Below are positions 1 to 11,803 of a stretch of 64,000 nt of DNA, piece by piece. Numbering within the stretch: the first letter of the stretch is position 1; each line of letters begins with the position of its first letter. Under the pieces are notes generated by a model. It ran no database searches and was not told the origin of the DNA. It was given only the letters and a program-made list of their open reading frames with translations. The translations under genes were made by a program, and so were the position numbers. The stretch covers positions 61,148,182 to 61,212,181 of the forward strand of contig NC_086283.1 in assembly GCF_021018805.1 (NCBI RefSeq), written 5' to 3'. The DNA comes from Prinia subflava (lineage: Eukaryota > Chordata > Aves > Passeriformes > Cisticolidae).

Positions 1-9
1 CAAAACAAC

Positions 10-41
<32 letters not shown>

Positions 42-50
42 ACAAACCCA
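1..50. repeat. A-rich (CAAAA)n simple repeat
   Basis: The window opens inside an imperfect CAAAA/CAAAAA tandem tract that decays near position 50. It could be the A-rich tail of an element lying outside the window. No element body is visible next to it here. Confidence 0.85.
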
Positions 51-1329
51 CAATCTTGCAGTAAAACGGGATCAGCAGGCTTTGGCCCCTGCAGAGACTC
101 AGTTGTGATGTTGTAGTCTCCTCATCTAAAAAGGCACATGGTAATTTCACTCAAATGAGAAGCATAGTGACAGGGCAAAAACCAATGGACTCAGGTCATG
201 GCATGGGAATTTCCAATAAAATATAAGGAAAAAGCTTTTTTTCAGTATGAGACTGGCCAAAGTGATAAATATGTGTCTAGAGTAGCTGTGGAGTCTCCAA
301 CCCTAGTGACGCTCAAAAATCGACTCAGCAAGGCCCTGAAACTTCTGGTATAATTGTACTTACCATGGCAATGGCTTAGACTAGAACTCCAAAGATCTCA
401 TTCCACATAAATTAATCTCTGAATCTTTGGTTCTGCGATTCCAACTGGGGAACAACAAAGGGAAAAAAGGGAGAAGTGTTCCAGTTTTATGTCTATGTAT
501 AAAATAAGTAATCTGGAAATATCATACTGTCCTGCAGCAAAAATAAATTATCCTTTAATGTTGAAGCACCATATTGAGCTTCCATTTTATATAATTCTAT
601 TTTGTATCACTCTACTTCATTTTTTAGACTTCTCAGTATATGGCTATTCCCAATCCAACTTTATCTCCTTTTACTTATGTTGTTCAGATTGGCTTTCAGA
701 TTTCCCTGCAGATGGTGGTACATTGCCTTCTCCTGATGATTCTGTTTTGATGTCTTCGTTCATGTATTTTGGAACAGAGTAATCATTCATGGTGCTCAAG
801 TCAGCAGACTTTAATCTCTCTCTGAAGAATGATGCATAGAGTTGACAAATGTAAGCTAAGCCTCTTCTTTCAGTGAACGTGTCTGAGTATAAATATTCTT
901 CTCCACCACTAAGAAGACCTGCAAAGGCTAACAGCTCTTCCTTGTGAGTAATCCTCCAGTGCCCATATCACCAGCCCTTTCTGCAAAGGCACTTCCTTAA
1001 TTTGCAATCACTTTTTTTATGAGTCCCTTCTTGCCTTTCTGTCAGGATAGAAAACAATCACAGGATGGTACCAGAAATTATGTTCCTTTTTTCCCCCAGA
1101 TCCATCTTCTTCAGGAAACTGTTTTGCTTGGGTTGTTTGTTGCATCAACCTTATTCCAAAATGCTAGTAAGTGCTAGACCTCCTGTCTTCATATTATTTT
1201 GTCCAGGAAAATTTTTCCAAACCCTTGGTAAATCCTTTCTCCTCTTCCTTTGTGATCGGAGTACAAAGAAACGAAGAAACTAAAAATAGTGGAGGATTTC
1301 CAGTGCAGTGATCGAAACAGAAGAATACT

Positions 1330-1344
1330 GGGGGGGGGGGGGGG
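1330..1344. repeat. G15 homopolymer
   Basis: An uninterrupted run of 15 G sits in otherwise AT-rich sequence. Length polymorphism or sequencing error is likely at such a run. Confidence 0.95.
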
Positions 1345-3394
1345 AAATAAAAGCAATAAATTTTTATCAAAGTTCACTGACTGAAGTTATAGACATATAA
1401 TATTGCAGATATTCCTCTACTTTTATTTTTCCTTTTCTAAACACAGATAGATGTATAAATAGTTTTAAATAGTGCTGTAAATATGGCCCTAAAATAGGTA
1501 GCTTTAGAATTACATTTGGGCTTTATTATTCAATCCTTCTGTATCCTAGACTATGTTGTTCATCTATTATCTCTTTCTGGAAAATTGTTGCCTTTCTTGT
1601 ATGTACATATATCCTGCCACACAGCTCTGAATCTGTAGAGCATTTGGTGTGGAAATATATACTTCAAAACTTCCAAAAGTATTGGTTTGTTTCTCTAAGG
1701 CTCATTGTGAATGGCTTCCTCAATGTTATTTCAAATGTCCTAATGTTCTTCCAACACCGAAACATTGGTTGGTGATTTGGTTTTCATTGGTAATTGGGTT
1801 TTTTGTTTGTTTCTTTTTTGGTTGGTTTTTTTAAAAAAACAAACCACAAAGAAAGTAAGTGATGTCTGCAATATTCTAGCACCCTTTAGGTTTTAGTTCA
1901 CCATAAGTTGCAAGACTGTGAATTTCAACCAAGCATAAACCTGGTATGTATATCAGGACTGAAGTGTATAGATGTCTACATTGGCATGGGTGTGGGTTTT
2001 TTGTGTGTGTTTCTGTGTGTCTGCATTTTTCATTGCCTGTAGGTAGACTCACTGTGCTATCTGGCTTCGGTTAAATATTTCTTCAGTCAGATGAGATCTT
2101 TGTTATAAATGAAATTACAGCAGCAGAGAAGATTGCTTCAAAGCCAATGAGCTCATTAAAAATGAGTGGTGTTCCAGCAGTGTATCTATATTGCAAAGAA
2201 GTGAGGGGATTCCCAAGTGGGCTTTGAACAAACTTCCTGGTTGGCAACACATAAAAGATTAATATAAAATTTTACTTTTTTATTTTTAGCAAAGTTCAAG
2301 GCACACTTTTCCTTTCAGCTTATAAATAGAATATAGAATACTTTGTTTAGATTTGCAGAAGTTGTCACTGTAAGGGATTTTTAACAAAGTTACTTTGTGC
2401 TGATCCAAACTGGCATGTTAAATTGCCTTGAAAACCCAGATAAGTGCTTCTACATCTAATCAAAAAATGTCTAAATCCTGCTTCAATACACACATCCTAG
2501 TCATTAGAAACAATATGAAGACTTTGGCTCAGCAAGGTAAAGATTCATCATTAGTATTTGTTCTAATTGAGCAAATTTTCTTCTTCTTAGCCTCAACTTA
2601 ATTCTTTCTGTACATTCTGCAGAATAGGACCTTCTCTTTTAACTACCTTATTTAGACAGGTATGACACTTGGTATGTTTGTGTTTTGAGTAATTGATTCA
2701 CTAGCAGTAGTTTTTTTCATCTCCCTATCTGGAAAACACAGGAGAATGTTTTCCACATTTCCTTTCAAACCCTTCTCTCTTGCTCTCTGCCACTGTCTGT
2801 CTGCTCCTCCTACCTACTCCCTTCCCCAGCAATTCACCTCGAATTTCTGTGTATGCACTTTGAAGGCCAGAGTATTTCAAATACTGTCAGACTTTGGAAG
2901 GACCGTCAGACATGTTAAGAGTGGAGAATATAATTTTTTTGTAAAAGTTCTTAATTAATCCTGCAGAGAGGGATAGAAGAAAACATAGTTTATTTGCATG
3001 TTGAAAACTAACTAGTGTTTAATTTACAGATGAGAATATCAGGAGAAATATTTTATCATAGTTAATTGCATCGTGAGCTTCCCAAATCTCAAGAACACAA
3101 AAGGTTATTCCCTCCATTGGGGAATAGTTTCAAATTTATTTTCTGCTTTCCTGATATAAATGCGTTTGGTCAATATAATGTCAATTAAGATAGATAAAGA
3201 AAAAATTATGCATAGGCAGATAGTTATTACAAAATACAACTTTGCAACTGAGAAATCCCATGTGAGCATATGTTAAATAACATCTACAAATAATATGTTA
3301 TTTTAGCATAGAAAGTACCTAATAGAAATAAATAATAAAGAAAAAAAATTAGGAAAAGTAATGAAAATCAATAGAGGGGAAAAAAATGGAGCTT

Positions 3395-3620
3395 TTATTC
3401 CATGATGCTTTATAAAGAATAGTTTTATGTTGGGCTGAAGTGAAAGGTCACATAAACATGACCTCCATCAAATGAAATACTGGGAGCGAGACAGCTGTCA
3501 TGATTTGCTTATTATGTTTGGCAAGCCTTCTGGAGAGCTTCCAATTATTTGTCTGTTCATGCTAATATAGCCCATGCTGCCTTCTTGGAAAGACTCATCT
3601 GTTTTCATATGGGCATTTAT
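3395..3620. promoter_or_regulatory. Candidate conserved non-coding element
   Basis: This block is unlike the low-complexity sequence around it. It contains a palindromic E-box (CAGCTG in GACAGCTGTC, near 3490), a homeodomain-type CAATTATT, and an octamer-like ATGCTAAT near 3560. This density resembles vertebrate developmental enhancers, but no conservation data were available, so the call is pattern-based inference only. Confidence 0.2.
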
Positions 3621-5983
3621 ATTTAGCTTTCTACCTTTTTTTAATAGAAAAAAAAAATCTTATCTCTGAGTTTTTCGTACATCTTAAGCTCAAAGAAAGT
3701 GTGAACTACTTCGTCTACCAGACAAAAGTTTTTACTGTCAGTGAACATATATTTCATCATATTTTGCTGATATTCCCCATGGCTTAAAATATTCTATTTT
3801 TTTCTTAGGACTCGAATTTATGTACATTCTTGTAAAAAAAAGCCTCATCACCTGGGACTGCTTAAACTGGTATTTATGTCATTTTATGAAAGTTTCTATT
3901 TCTTGAATTACATAAGTTGCACTGTGAACAAGAAACTAAACTTAATTTCTTGGCAGGATTGTTAAAATATCTCAGTGTATTTCTCTGAAGAATACCTTGG
4001 TGCAAAAGATCCTAATCTTAATTGATTTTTCTAAGATCTCCTATACTGTAAATTCTAATATCTCAGAATCAGGATCCTCAATAAGCTAAGTACTACTTTA
4101 GGAGAAAAGAAATTGATCAACTGCATCCAGAAACTCATTAGTCATCCTAAAAGAAGTGGTTTGGAATTACTAAAAGGTCAGATTTTTTCTAGGTATCCAA
4201 TGCTCAGAAATCCAGTTTTCATATCTGTGAAGCAGTCTTAGGTGGCTTTGAATGGAAGGACGTTTGAACAGATTATTAAAAATTAGAGAGTCACAAACTT
4301 TAGTTGTTTTTCTTCATAGTGCTTGAACTCATGTGGACGACAACAAAGAAATGTACATCTGTGCAAATTTACACTTGTGCACATTTCTTCCAAAAGCAGA
4401 TGTTGATACGCTTTAGAATGAAAGGTTTGATATGCCTGTATGCATGCAGCACACCCCTTGGCCTTGGAGTCACATAACCCTTTGTTCTGCTGCAAAGGAA
4501 TGAAGATCAAAATAGATAGGTTTGAAATCCTGCAAACAAAAATAATCTTGAAGTCTTTACTGAGATTTCCCACAGGAGTTCTGAAATCTCCAGGAGTATT
4601 GCAGGAGGAGAATCCTTCCTGTTCTACTTCCCTCTGAATTCTGACTGAGCCTGACAACAACTGAGGTTTAACATTTTGTTTCAAAGCATCTCGTCAAATA
4701 CCCAGGTTTCCTCACCACCATTTTTAACCGAGATGTAAATTAATTTGGTCAAAATTGCTTACAATGAATAAAACTTGGAAGTCCATATTCAAGCACATGA
4801 TTTCTCAAAAATAATGGAAAATTATTTTATTGAATATCTGAGTTCCTTGTTTCTAAGTTTTGAGACTCTTGTGGCATGTTCTGCAATTACATCATGTTCC
4901 CTCATCCTCAGTCTGAAAAATGTTTCATTATCTCCATTACTTGTATCATTCTCACCCATTTCATGAAAAAACCTAAATTAACTATAGCATTTCCAGTTTT
5001 CTTTTAGTATAAAAGCCCCCTCAACCACAGCACCTTTCATTTCACTACTTGTGGTTAGATTTATAGGTCCACTATAATAAAGCACTTAAAGTCTTTTGTG
5101 AGTTGAGGGAATGAAAACAATTGTTTAAATAATTACTGACTTAAGGTGAAATTTTAATAAAAATAAGCATATATTGATATCATGCCTCCTCACTTTGCTA
5201 TTAGTATGTTAGTGTCCAGTGTCCATGTAATTTTATCATGGTTGTTCATAATAAATGGCCATGAAAACACCATATTTGAGAAATGACTTCCTTGGGGATG
5301 CAGACATTTTATATGTTCCTTTTTAATGTGGTTTTTCTTCCAAGCATATTGTCAAGAAAACCACAAATCACAAAAATGAAGTTTCAGTCAGCTAAGGCCT
5401 TGAGTTAGATGGATCACCTAAGGGATAATAGGTATGCTAAAACACCTGTGCTAGAAGATTGAGGTAAATGAGTCATCCCCTCAAGAAACAAACCGTGTCC
5501 CTGATGAGTTCTCCTTTCTCCTGGCTATAGCTCACTGATGAGCAGTGATGTTCCACTGACTTCAGTTTGGGTCTGGGTTTGGATGGACCTTGAGTGGATC
5601 AAGGAAAATGGAGGGGAGAGAATCCAAGAACTTCTAGGAATTTCCCCAGTCTCAGGTCACACCTCGGACACCTACTGGAATCATTATTCCAGTGGAAAAA
5701 AAAAATCAAGTTAACCACTCACTTTTCAGCTCAGAATGCCATCTTCTTGGAAAAAAATGGCATTAGTGACTTTGATGTGACTTAATATTTTGGTTGGTTT
5801 TTTTTTTTGTTACTTGGACATCAACTGACTGGACTTTAGGACTATTGTTTCCATGCTGCAGAACTGACCAGTGTGTGAAGTGGGGAATGTCAGACAGAAC
5901 TATTTGCTAGACAGAAGCTTAAGTCTTGTTGCTTCATAACTTCATGTTGCTGAAAGCTTGCCTGTATAAGTTCAAGTACACAT

Positions 5984-6126
5984 CCTAACCTAACCTAACC
6001 TAACCTAACCTAACCTAACCTAACCTAACCTAACCTAACCTAACCTAACCTAACCTAACCTAACCTAACCTAACCTAACCTCACCTAATGTAACCTAACC
6101 TAACCTAACCTGACCTGACCTAACCT
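5984..6126. repeat. (CCTAA)n pentamer microsatellite
   Basis: About 28 tandem copies of CCTAA (TTAGG on the minus strand). They are pure from 5984 to about 6080, then carry variants (CCTCA, CCTGA, a TGTAA unit) towards the right end. The period is five, so it is not the vertebrate telomere hexamer TTAGGG. Variants concentrated at one edge fit replication-slippage growth with an older 3' margin. Confidence 0.98.
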
Positions 6127-8028
6127 TATTTATAGAAGTTTTCAGGCACAGATTTAAAAGGTGTTCTACAAAGAGATATTTTTCCTAGTCCATTATCAGG
6201 GTGTGGCAGGACCCAGGATCTTCTGGAGGACTGGAAGCATAAAGAGGTCACCATGGTGAGGACCTGGCAGCCAGGACTCTCCCAATGTTCCACAAGGTAT
6301 CAGGGAAGCTGAGGGGCAGCTGGGGCAATCCCAGTCCCAGGAAACGAGTGTCTTCCTAAGGACAGGGACAGACAGAGCTCAGGCTGGGATGAGCCTGTGA
6401 GAAGTTTTAAGATCAGGTATAGTGAAGCCACCCAGGATCAGATGCAGCCCCAGGATGGAGCGAGGGAGGGAGGGAGGAACTCAGAAAGGCAGGAAGGAAG
6501 AAAGGAGGGAAAAGGATTGCCCAGAAAAGAAAAAGAGACCTGTAAAACTCTACTGAAAACATGAAAACCTGAAAATCAGCATGAAACTTGAACCTCAGAA
6601 TTGGTACGGTTGGCCTGAGCCCGAACTCGTGCTGTAATCATCAGCTCTGAAGTATTCCCCAGGAGGTCTATGCCTGTCTTTGAGCTCACCTGAGGAGTAA
6701 GTTGTTGAAAGCAGAATGGGCTACAGAGACAGACTAGGGGAAGCAGTGAAAGGCTTGGTCTGTGTTCTACAGAACACTCTTGCTCCATTCATCCTCTCTG
6801 AGAGAGGTCCCTGTGCCCGAGGGAGAGGCTCTGTCAGCTAAAGCATCTGACTCAGAGGCAGGGGATCCTGGAGACACCTCCTCTCAGCAATGCCTGCTTC
6901 AGAGCTTTCAACAGGAAGAATGGAGCTGTGTTCAATGCTCAGAACACACCCTTCCTAGGACTAGGCCTGAAGCACCACTCTGGTCTAGATGTCATACACC
7001 AGGATGATCCTTAACCAGCATGCTGCCCTTTTCTTCCTCTGCCTCTCACGTTACAGAAAGAAGCCATGCCTTTCTATCTCCAGAGCACTCTTTGCACACA
7101 ACTGTGATCCCACACCATAAATTTCACTAATATCTCCTATGAAATTACCGTGTTTTTATACTCAAGCACCCCCAGAAGCATTGCTTTGACATTAGACTTC
7201 CACTGGAGCAGCCATACCTAGGGAGGCTCTGAGGACAACAGCTCTTTGTGTAATTGGCAGAGAGGGGGCACATATATGCTGGAAATGGAAGGTTTTCTGC
7301 CACTCTTCCTGTTGAAAAAGTTTGGGCTAGGAAGAAAAGATCAGGGTAGACCTTTATTCAGGTCTCACAATTCTCTCTAGGTCTTGGGTTGCACATGAAA
7401 TGTCCAGGACTGAAGTTTGTGACAGAGTTGCACTCTGGAGTTATTCCTGCCTTGTCATCCTCCAAGACTCTCTGGTTAACAGAGATACAGAAAAACATTG
7501 TCACAGGGATGCTTTAGTGAGCCCTGGCTATGGAAATATTTTAACAGTGTCTGTTTCTGACAGGAACTGCAGTTGAAAAGGCTGTCCATTCTTATCCTTC
7601 CCCTTTCTCCCCAAATCATTTTCATGGGATTACTCCGGTGCAAAAACCAGCTGTGGGGCTGCAGCCCCATGGCCCATGTGAAAAGGACAGACATGTTACC
7701 CACCACCTAGAGGCACCTCTTCCTTGCCTTTGATATTGCTGGAAACACAAGCTGGCATTTTCTATTTAATGTGCGTTTTTGAGAGCTGGAGTGTTGTTGG
7801 TGTCACTGACAGGATTATTTGAAATGGAATTCTCTGGGGTGGTAAATGCCTGCCTCTGTCCCCTAGAGGGATGTGCATACAAAAATGTCAAGGAGCACAC
7901 ATGTCTTCCTTGCCAACTGTGTTGGGGCCTGGAAGGATTTTCATTGATGTTTCTGTACCTGGATTTCTGAATTCTTTGTTGGGCCAACGGAAAGCCTCCC
8001 ATGCAGCTGTGGCTCAGTGCATGTCCAC
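6127..8028. other. Moderately GC-rich non-coding stretch
   Basis: Base composition rises above that of the first 6 kb. A purine-rich GGGA/GGAA patch lies at about 6455-6540. Open frames up to 130 codons exist; the largest (minus, 7766-8158) runs across the boundary of the inverted repeat that begins at 8029, which argues against it being a gene. The stretch could be old retroelement sequence, but I cannot match it to a family. Confidence 0.6.
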
Positions 8029-8759
8029 AGCCCAAGACCCAGAGAAACCATAGGTTGAGAGGGATAAATTGGTCCAAACCCACCAGCAAGGACTTCAGAC
8101 TGTCTCCAAACCATCTCCTGGCCCCCATCCCACAGCAGGCAGTGCTGCTTATGGACATCCTCAGGGAATTAAAAGCACTGAATTAGGAGCACTGACTCTA
8201 ATTCATGCTCTAACCTAAGGCTCTGTGACCAAGTGCAGTGCTAGTGGCCAGGGAAAGTGAGGTGGGATACAGCCCTGAAGTCTCCACGGAGAGAGAGCCC
8301 CCTTCACTATGCTCTCCACAGGGCAAAGAGTTTTGCCCTTTTGCACCTTCTTCTTTGCTCCCACTTGTTCTCTGCTGAAAGGCCATAGGGATAAGGCCCT
8401 GTGCTGCACCACTCTCTCCCTTGGTTTTTAAACTTGCCACTGCATTGAAATTGGGAGCTCATCTTTCTAAAGCATTACTAGAAATGGTCTCACTTCTACA
8501 AAAAGCTGTTTAGGTGCTGTTAAAGCTGTTTATTGTTCACAACATATCAGGTAAGTACCAGTGCAACTTTCCTGTGCACAGCACATACAAATCAAAACTG
8601 ACCTGCCTCCTTTGGCTTCTTCTCTGATGGGGTTTGGACTTTTCCTTAGCCAAGGTTACTGAGTAAATGCAATGTTGTGTATTCATTGTTGCAAAGAAAG
8701 GTAGAAGTTGTCATATAATACACATGAGTACAGAAATTCAATACTTTCTATCAAAATTA
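8029..8759 (+). repeat. Left arm of a 731-bp inverted repeat
   Basis: This arm is the reverse complement of 10466-11196, with a constant coordinate sum of 19225, so there is no indel along the alignment. I found two substitutions (8658 versus 10567, and 8719 versus 10506) before similarity fades at 8756-8759. The outer edge is sharp: 8028 versus 11197 already mismatches, and the flanks are unrelated. The arm holds no recognisable repeat family. Open frames of 65-76 codons appear identically in both arms simply because the DNA is duplicated. A consensus splice-donor string (CAG then GTAAGT) lies at 8548-8556. Confidence 0.97.
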
Positions 8760-10465
8760 TCCAGGAAATACATGATCACATAGAAAAGGAAAAACCCCTA
8801 AACATAAAACATCGCAGCTGACCACTTTTGTCTAGGGTAATAAAATCAAACAAGCAAAAAAACCATCCTCAAGTCAACTTTTGATTGATCCACAGTCCTT
8901 GTCTTGCTTAGGTAAGCCTTTTGTAAATATGTGACCTAATAGTCTTTTCATTAACAAGTCATGGTTCAAAGTGATGTACCCTATTCCATGAAAGAATTTG
9001 AAAAATTTGGGATTCTCAAAAGTCACATCTCTGTTTCCTTTTATTGATTTATTTTCACATAAAATTTTTTGCAAAAAATAGAGATTTGTCTAAAGTCACC
9101 ATGGGAATCATATGTAGCACCAAGCCTCAAGAAAAGGCAAGGGATTCTTCTTCTTTTTTCTTTTTCTGGTAAGTCTGCAGATCAGTCATCTTGTAACTGA
9201 TAAAGCTAAGCTCTCTGTGATCTTAGCACTTACTGATCTAGTGACCTATTGCCTTATAAGAATTTCTGATGAAGTTAGATGGTTAGACTTGGGGTAAGAT
9301 GATATTGGACCAGTGTGGGCCCGATTTTCTGAAGCCTGAGAATTGCTAGGTTTACCAAGAGAAAGTTTTCAGCAGTTTCTCCTTTCCCAGGCAGCTTTAT
9401 CTAAATAACTTTTCTTCCCATAACATTTCTGGGTAAACAATATTCCCTCTCCATAACACCCTGTCTCCCAGGTATTGTTTGTGTTACTTAACCAACGAAG
9501 AGAGGTGTCCATCCTATGGACCAATAATGTGCCTTTTTAGAGCTATAAAAAGGCTGGAACGAACTGTAATAAAGCCTTCTGATTTTCTTCTGCCTGAAAG
9601 CTGGAGTCAAGTGTTTTATTTCATGTCCAATTGCGACAGCCCAAGACTGTCTAAAGGTTTCAACCCTCTCATTTTCCTATCCCATACCATAAAATAAGAG
9701 ATTAAAAGAACCAATGTATAAACTTGAGGAATCTTGAAAACAAAAGATTAATCCATTCTTCATTATTTGTGGGTACTGAGAATAAAATACATTAAATATT
9801 TGGAAATATGACAAGCATATATGTATACCCAAAAGTTCCTGTTTTAAAAGACAGGAAAATGCCTTTCTTGCTTTATTGTACTGTAGGTATTCATTTAAGT
9901 GTTGCACAAAATCAGCTCAGTTACCTGAGTAAGTTCTTTCATGGCATCAGGACAAAAAAGGAAAATGCTGTCAGGTTTGTTTTCCTCATCAGGTGGCCAA
10001 ACACCCAGAAACATTTCTGCCCTGTGATGGAGCATGGTGGCCTACTGCAGATTTCAGCATGAAGCACTGGGCTGCTCTGAGGGATGTAAATTGCTACAGG
10101 GCCTTTTCAGACTAGTCAGACTGTTTCAGGTCTTGCTCTCTAGTGATGGGAATGCTTGTATCTTTTTGCTGGGAAGCAATAAGACAGGCCCATTTTGCTC
10201 TTGGGGACTTGTACCTCCTCCTCCCTTTCCAATCACATTGCCTCCCATGATTTTCCTTTTACTGCACCTCAGTAACTCTGCATGAGGCAGTTCCTCATTG
10301 CCTGCAGGTGGGCCAGCTCTTCTACTTCAGTGACTTCTTCAAGACCTTCTGTATTTCTGCAATCAACATCTCGAGCATCAGTTTGTCTTCCATGTTTAAA
10401 TCCATCTGAGGTTGGAGCCAGGAAAGCAGTGATAAAGTAATGGCCATCACAGTCTCTCTTAGCAT
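8760..10465. other. Spacer between inverted-repeat arms
   Basis: About 1.7 kb of sequence that is not itself palindromic. It contains an LTR-like promoter/polyadenylation block at about 9440-9638 and a pyrimidine-rich patch near 9145-9170. The rightmost 200 bases carry an 82-codon minus-strand open frame (10269-10517) that runs into the right arm. I recognise no gene. Confidence 0.7.
9440..9638 (+). mobile_element. Possible retroviral LTR 3' portion
   Basis: Signals occur in the order expected of an LTR: CCAAT at 9521-9525, a TATA box (CTATAAAAAGG) at 9543-9553, AATAAA at 9568-9573, a T/G-rich stretch, and a terminus ending TTGCGACA at 9638. The spacing between TATA and AATAAA is very short, so the R region would be compact. 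I could not locate the TG-starting 5' edge or a target-site duplication. An unrelated promoter-like chance match is the alternative. Confidence 0.4.
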
Positions 10466-11196
10466 TAACTTTGATAGAAAGTATTGAATTTCTGTACTCA
10501 TGTGTGTTATATGACAACTTCTACCTTTCTTTGCAACAATGAATACACAACATTGCATTTACTCAGAAACCTTGGCTAAGGAAAAGTCCAAACCCCATCA
10601 GAGAAGAAGCCAAAGGAGGCAGGTCAGTTTTGATTTGTATGTGCTGTGCACAGGAAAGTTGCACTGGTACTTACCTGATATGTTGTGAACAATAAACAGC
10701 TTTAACAGCACCTAAACAGCTTTTTGTAGAAGTGAGACCATTTCTAGTAATGCTTTAGAAAGATGAGCTCCCAATTTCAATGCAGTGGCAAGTTTAAAAA
10801 CCAAGGGAGAGAGTGGTGCAGCACAGGGCCTTATCCCTATGGCCTTTCAGCAGAGAACAAGTGGGAGCAAAGAAGAAGGTGCAAAAGGGCAAAACTCTTT
10901 GCCCTGTGGAGAGCATAGTGAAGGGGGCTCTCTCTCCGTGGAGACTTCAGGGCTGTATCCCACCTCACTTTCCCTGGCCACTAGCACTGCACTTGGTCAC
11001 AGAGCCTTAGGTTAGAGCATGAATTAGAGTCAGTGCTCCTAATTCAGTGCTTTTAATTCCCTGAGGATGTCCATAAGCAGCACTGCCTGCTGTGGGATGG
11101 GGGCCAGGAGATGGTTTGGAGACAGTCTGAAGTCCTTGCTGGTGGGTTTGGACCAATTTATCCCTCTCAACCTATGGTTTCTCTGGGTCTTGGGCT
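10466..11196 (-). repeat. Right arm of the 731-bp inverted repeat
   Basis: Reverse complement of 8029-8759 at about 99.7% identity over roughly 727 aligned bases, without gaps. Past 11196 the sequence (TTGGAGGTTC...) is unrelated to the left flank, and no target-site duplication is apparent between the two outer flanks. The structure therefore fits a recent inverted duplication or gene-converted palindrome arms better than a transposon with long terminal inverted repeats. Confidence 0.97.
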
Positions 11197-11696
11197 TTGG
11201 AGGTTCATGGCCTGTCAATGAATAATGATGATGATCCATCTACATCAGAGGTGTCACCAGGATCAAAAAGACCTGCCCTGGTATCACAGCCACTAGCATG
11301 AGGAATAAAAAAATGAGTTATAATATAGATGTTTCCCTTCTAAAAGACACAAAGGAGTCAGTATTCTGGACAGACCCTCTTTTAAGGAAGGTTTTTTTCC
11401 TTCCTTGGGCCTGCATTATGGAGAATACTAGGAAACTTCCTAGTCTGTTATAGCCCATGGGTTACTATCATTACTACTCTTTCATGTGCATGACATTGAA
11501 GTCATAACACTTAGTCTAAGGATGATGAAAGGGTGTTTAGGAACTTGGGATAAATGTCCTCGGAGCAAAGGTTATTGTTTCTTCTTCCCATTCTGGGCAG
11601 CGACATTAAAAGAAATAGGTGCTCCTAGTCTTTTAGTTTGGGGAGTTTTTGATAATAGGATGATCCACAGGCTTGCTGGCATCGCATTGGATTCAC
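11197..11696. other. Non-coding stretch
   Basis: Right flank of the inverted repeat. No gene, recognisable repeat or RNA is visible. An 81-codon frame at 11486-11731 runs into the CR1 tail that follows and is not supported as a gene. Confidence 0.6.
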
Positions 11697-11803
11697 CTTT
11701 CTCAAAAAAGGAAGAGCATATTTACTCATGAGCTGGTGGCTATTTGATCTTTAAATGTGCCTTCCAATTCAAGCTGCTCTAAGATTCTATGATTTTGTAA
11801 CTT
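11697..11803 (+). mobile_element. CR1 LINE 3' end (short)
   Basis: The run TTTGATCTTTAAATGTGCCTTCCAATT (about 11741-11767) followed by AAGATTCTATGATTTTGTAA has the order and spacing of the CR1 3' untranslated end in birds (GATCTTTAAGGTCCCTTCCAA, then ATTCTATGA). Only the last 100 bases or so are recognisable. The 5' limit is uncertain because the sequence is diverged. Confidence 0.7.

Larger units (their letters stand above)
51..5983. other. AT-rich non-coding stretch
   Basis: No gene is recognisable. The longest open frame is 133 codons on the minus strand at 4283-4684; it has no family motif. Short landmarks are a 15-base G run (1330-1344), a GT-rich patch near 1990-2030, and a candidate conserved block at about 3395-3620, listed separately. 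I see no repeat family in the remainder. Confidence 0.7.

Noticed and set aside
4283..4684. 133-codon minus-strand open frame
   Set aside because: Single isolated frame with no motif and no promoter or exon context.
5984..6126. Interstitial vertebrate telomere
   Set aside because: The repeat unit is five bases (CCTAA), not the six-base CCCTAA of vertebrate telomeres.
8548..8556. Perfect splice-donor string (CAG/GTAAGT) as evidence for an exon
   Set aside because: No matching acceptor, open frame or polyadenylation context; such strings occur by chance.
8210..11015. Identical 65- and 76-codon frames near 8.2-8.4 kb (minus) and 10.8-11.0 kb (plus), suggesting a duplicated gene pair
   Set aside because: Their identity follows from the inverted DNA repeat; no codon-level conservation independent of the DNA identity can be shown.
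8029..11196. DNA transposon with 731-bp terminal inverted repeats
   Set aside because: No transposase-like frame in the spacer and no target-site duplication at the outer edges.
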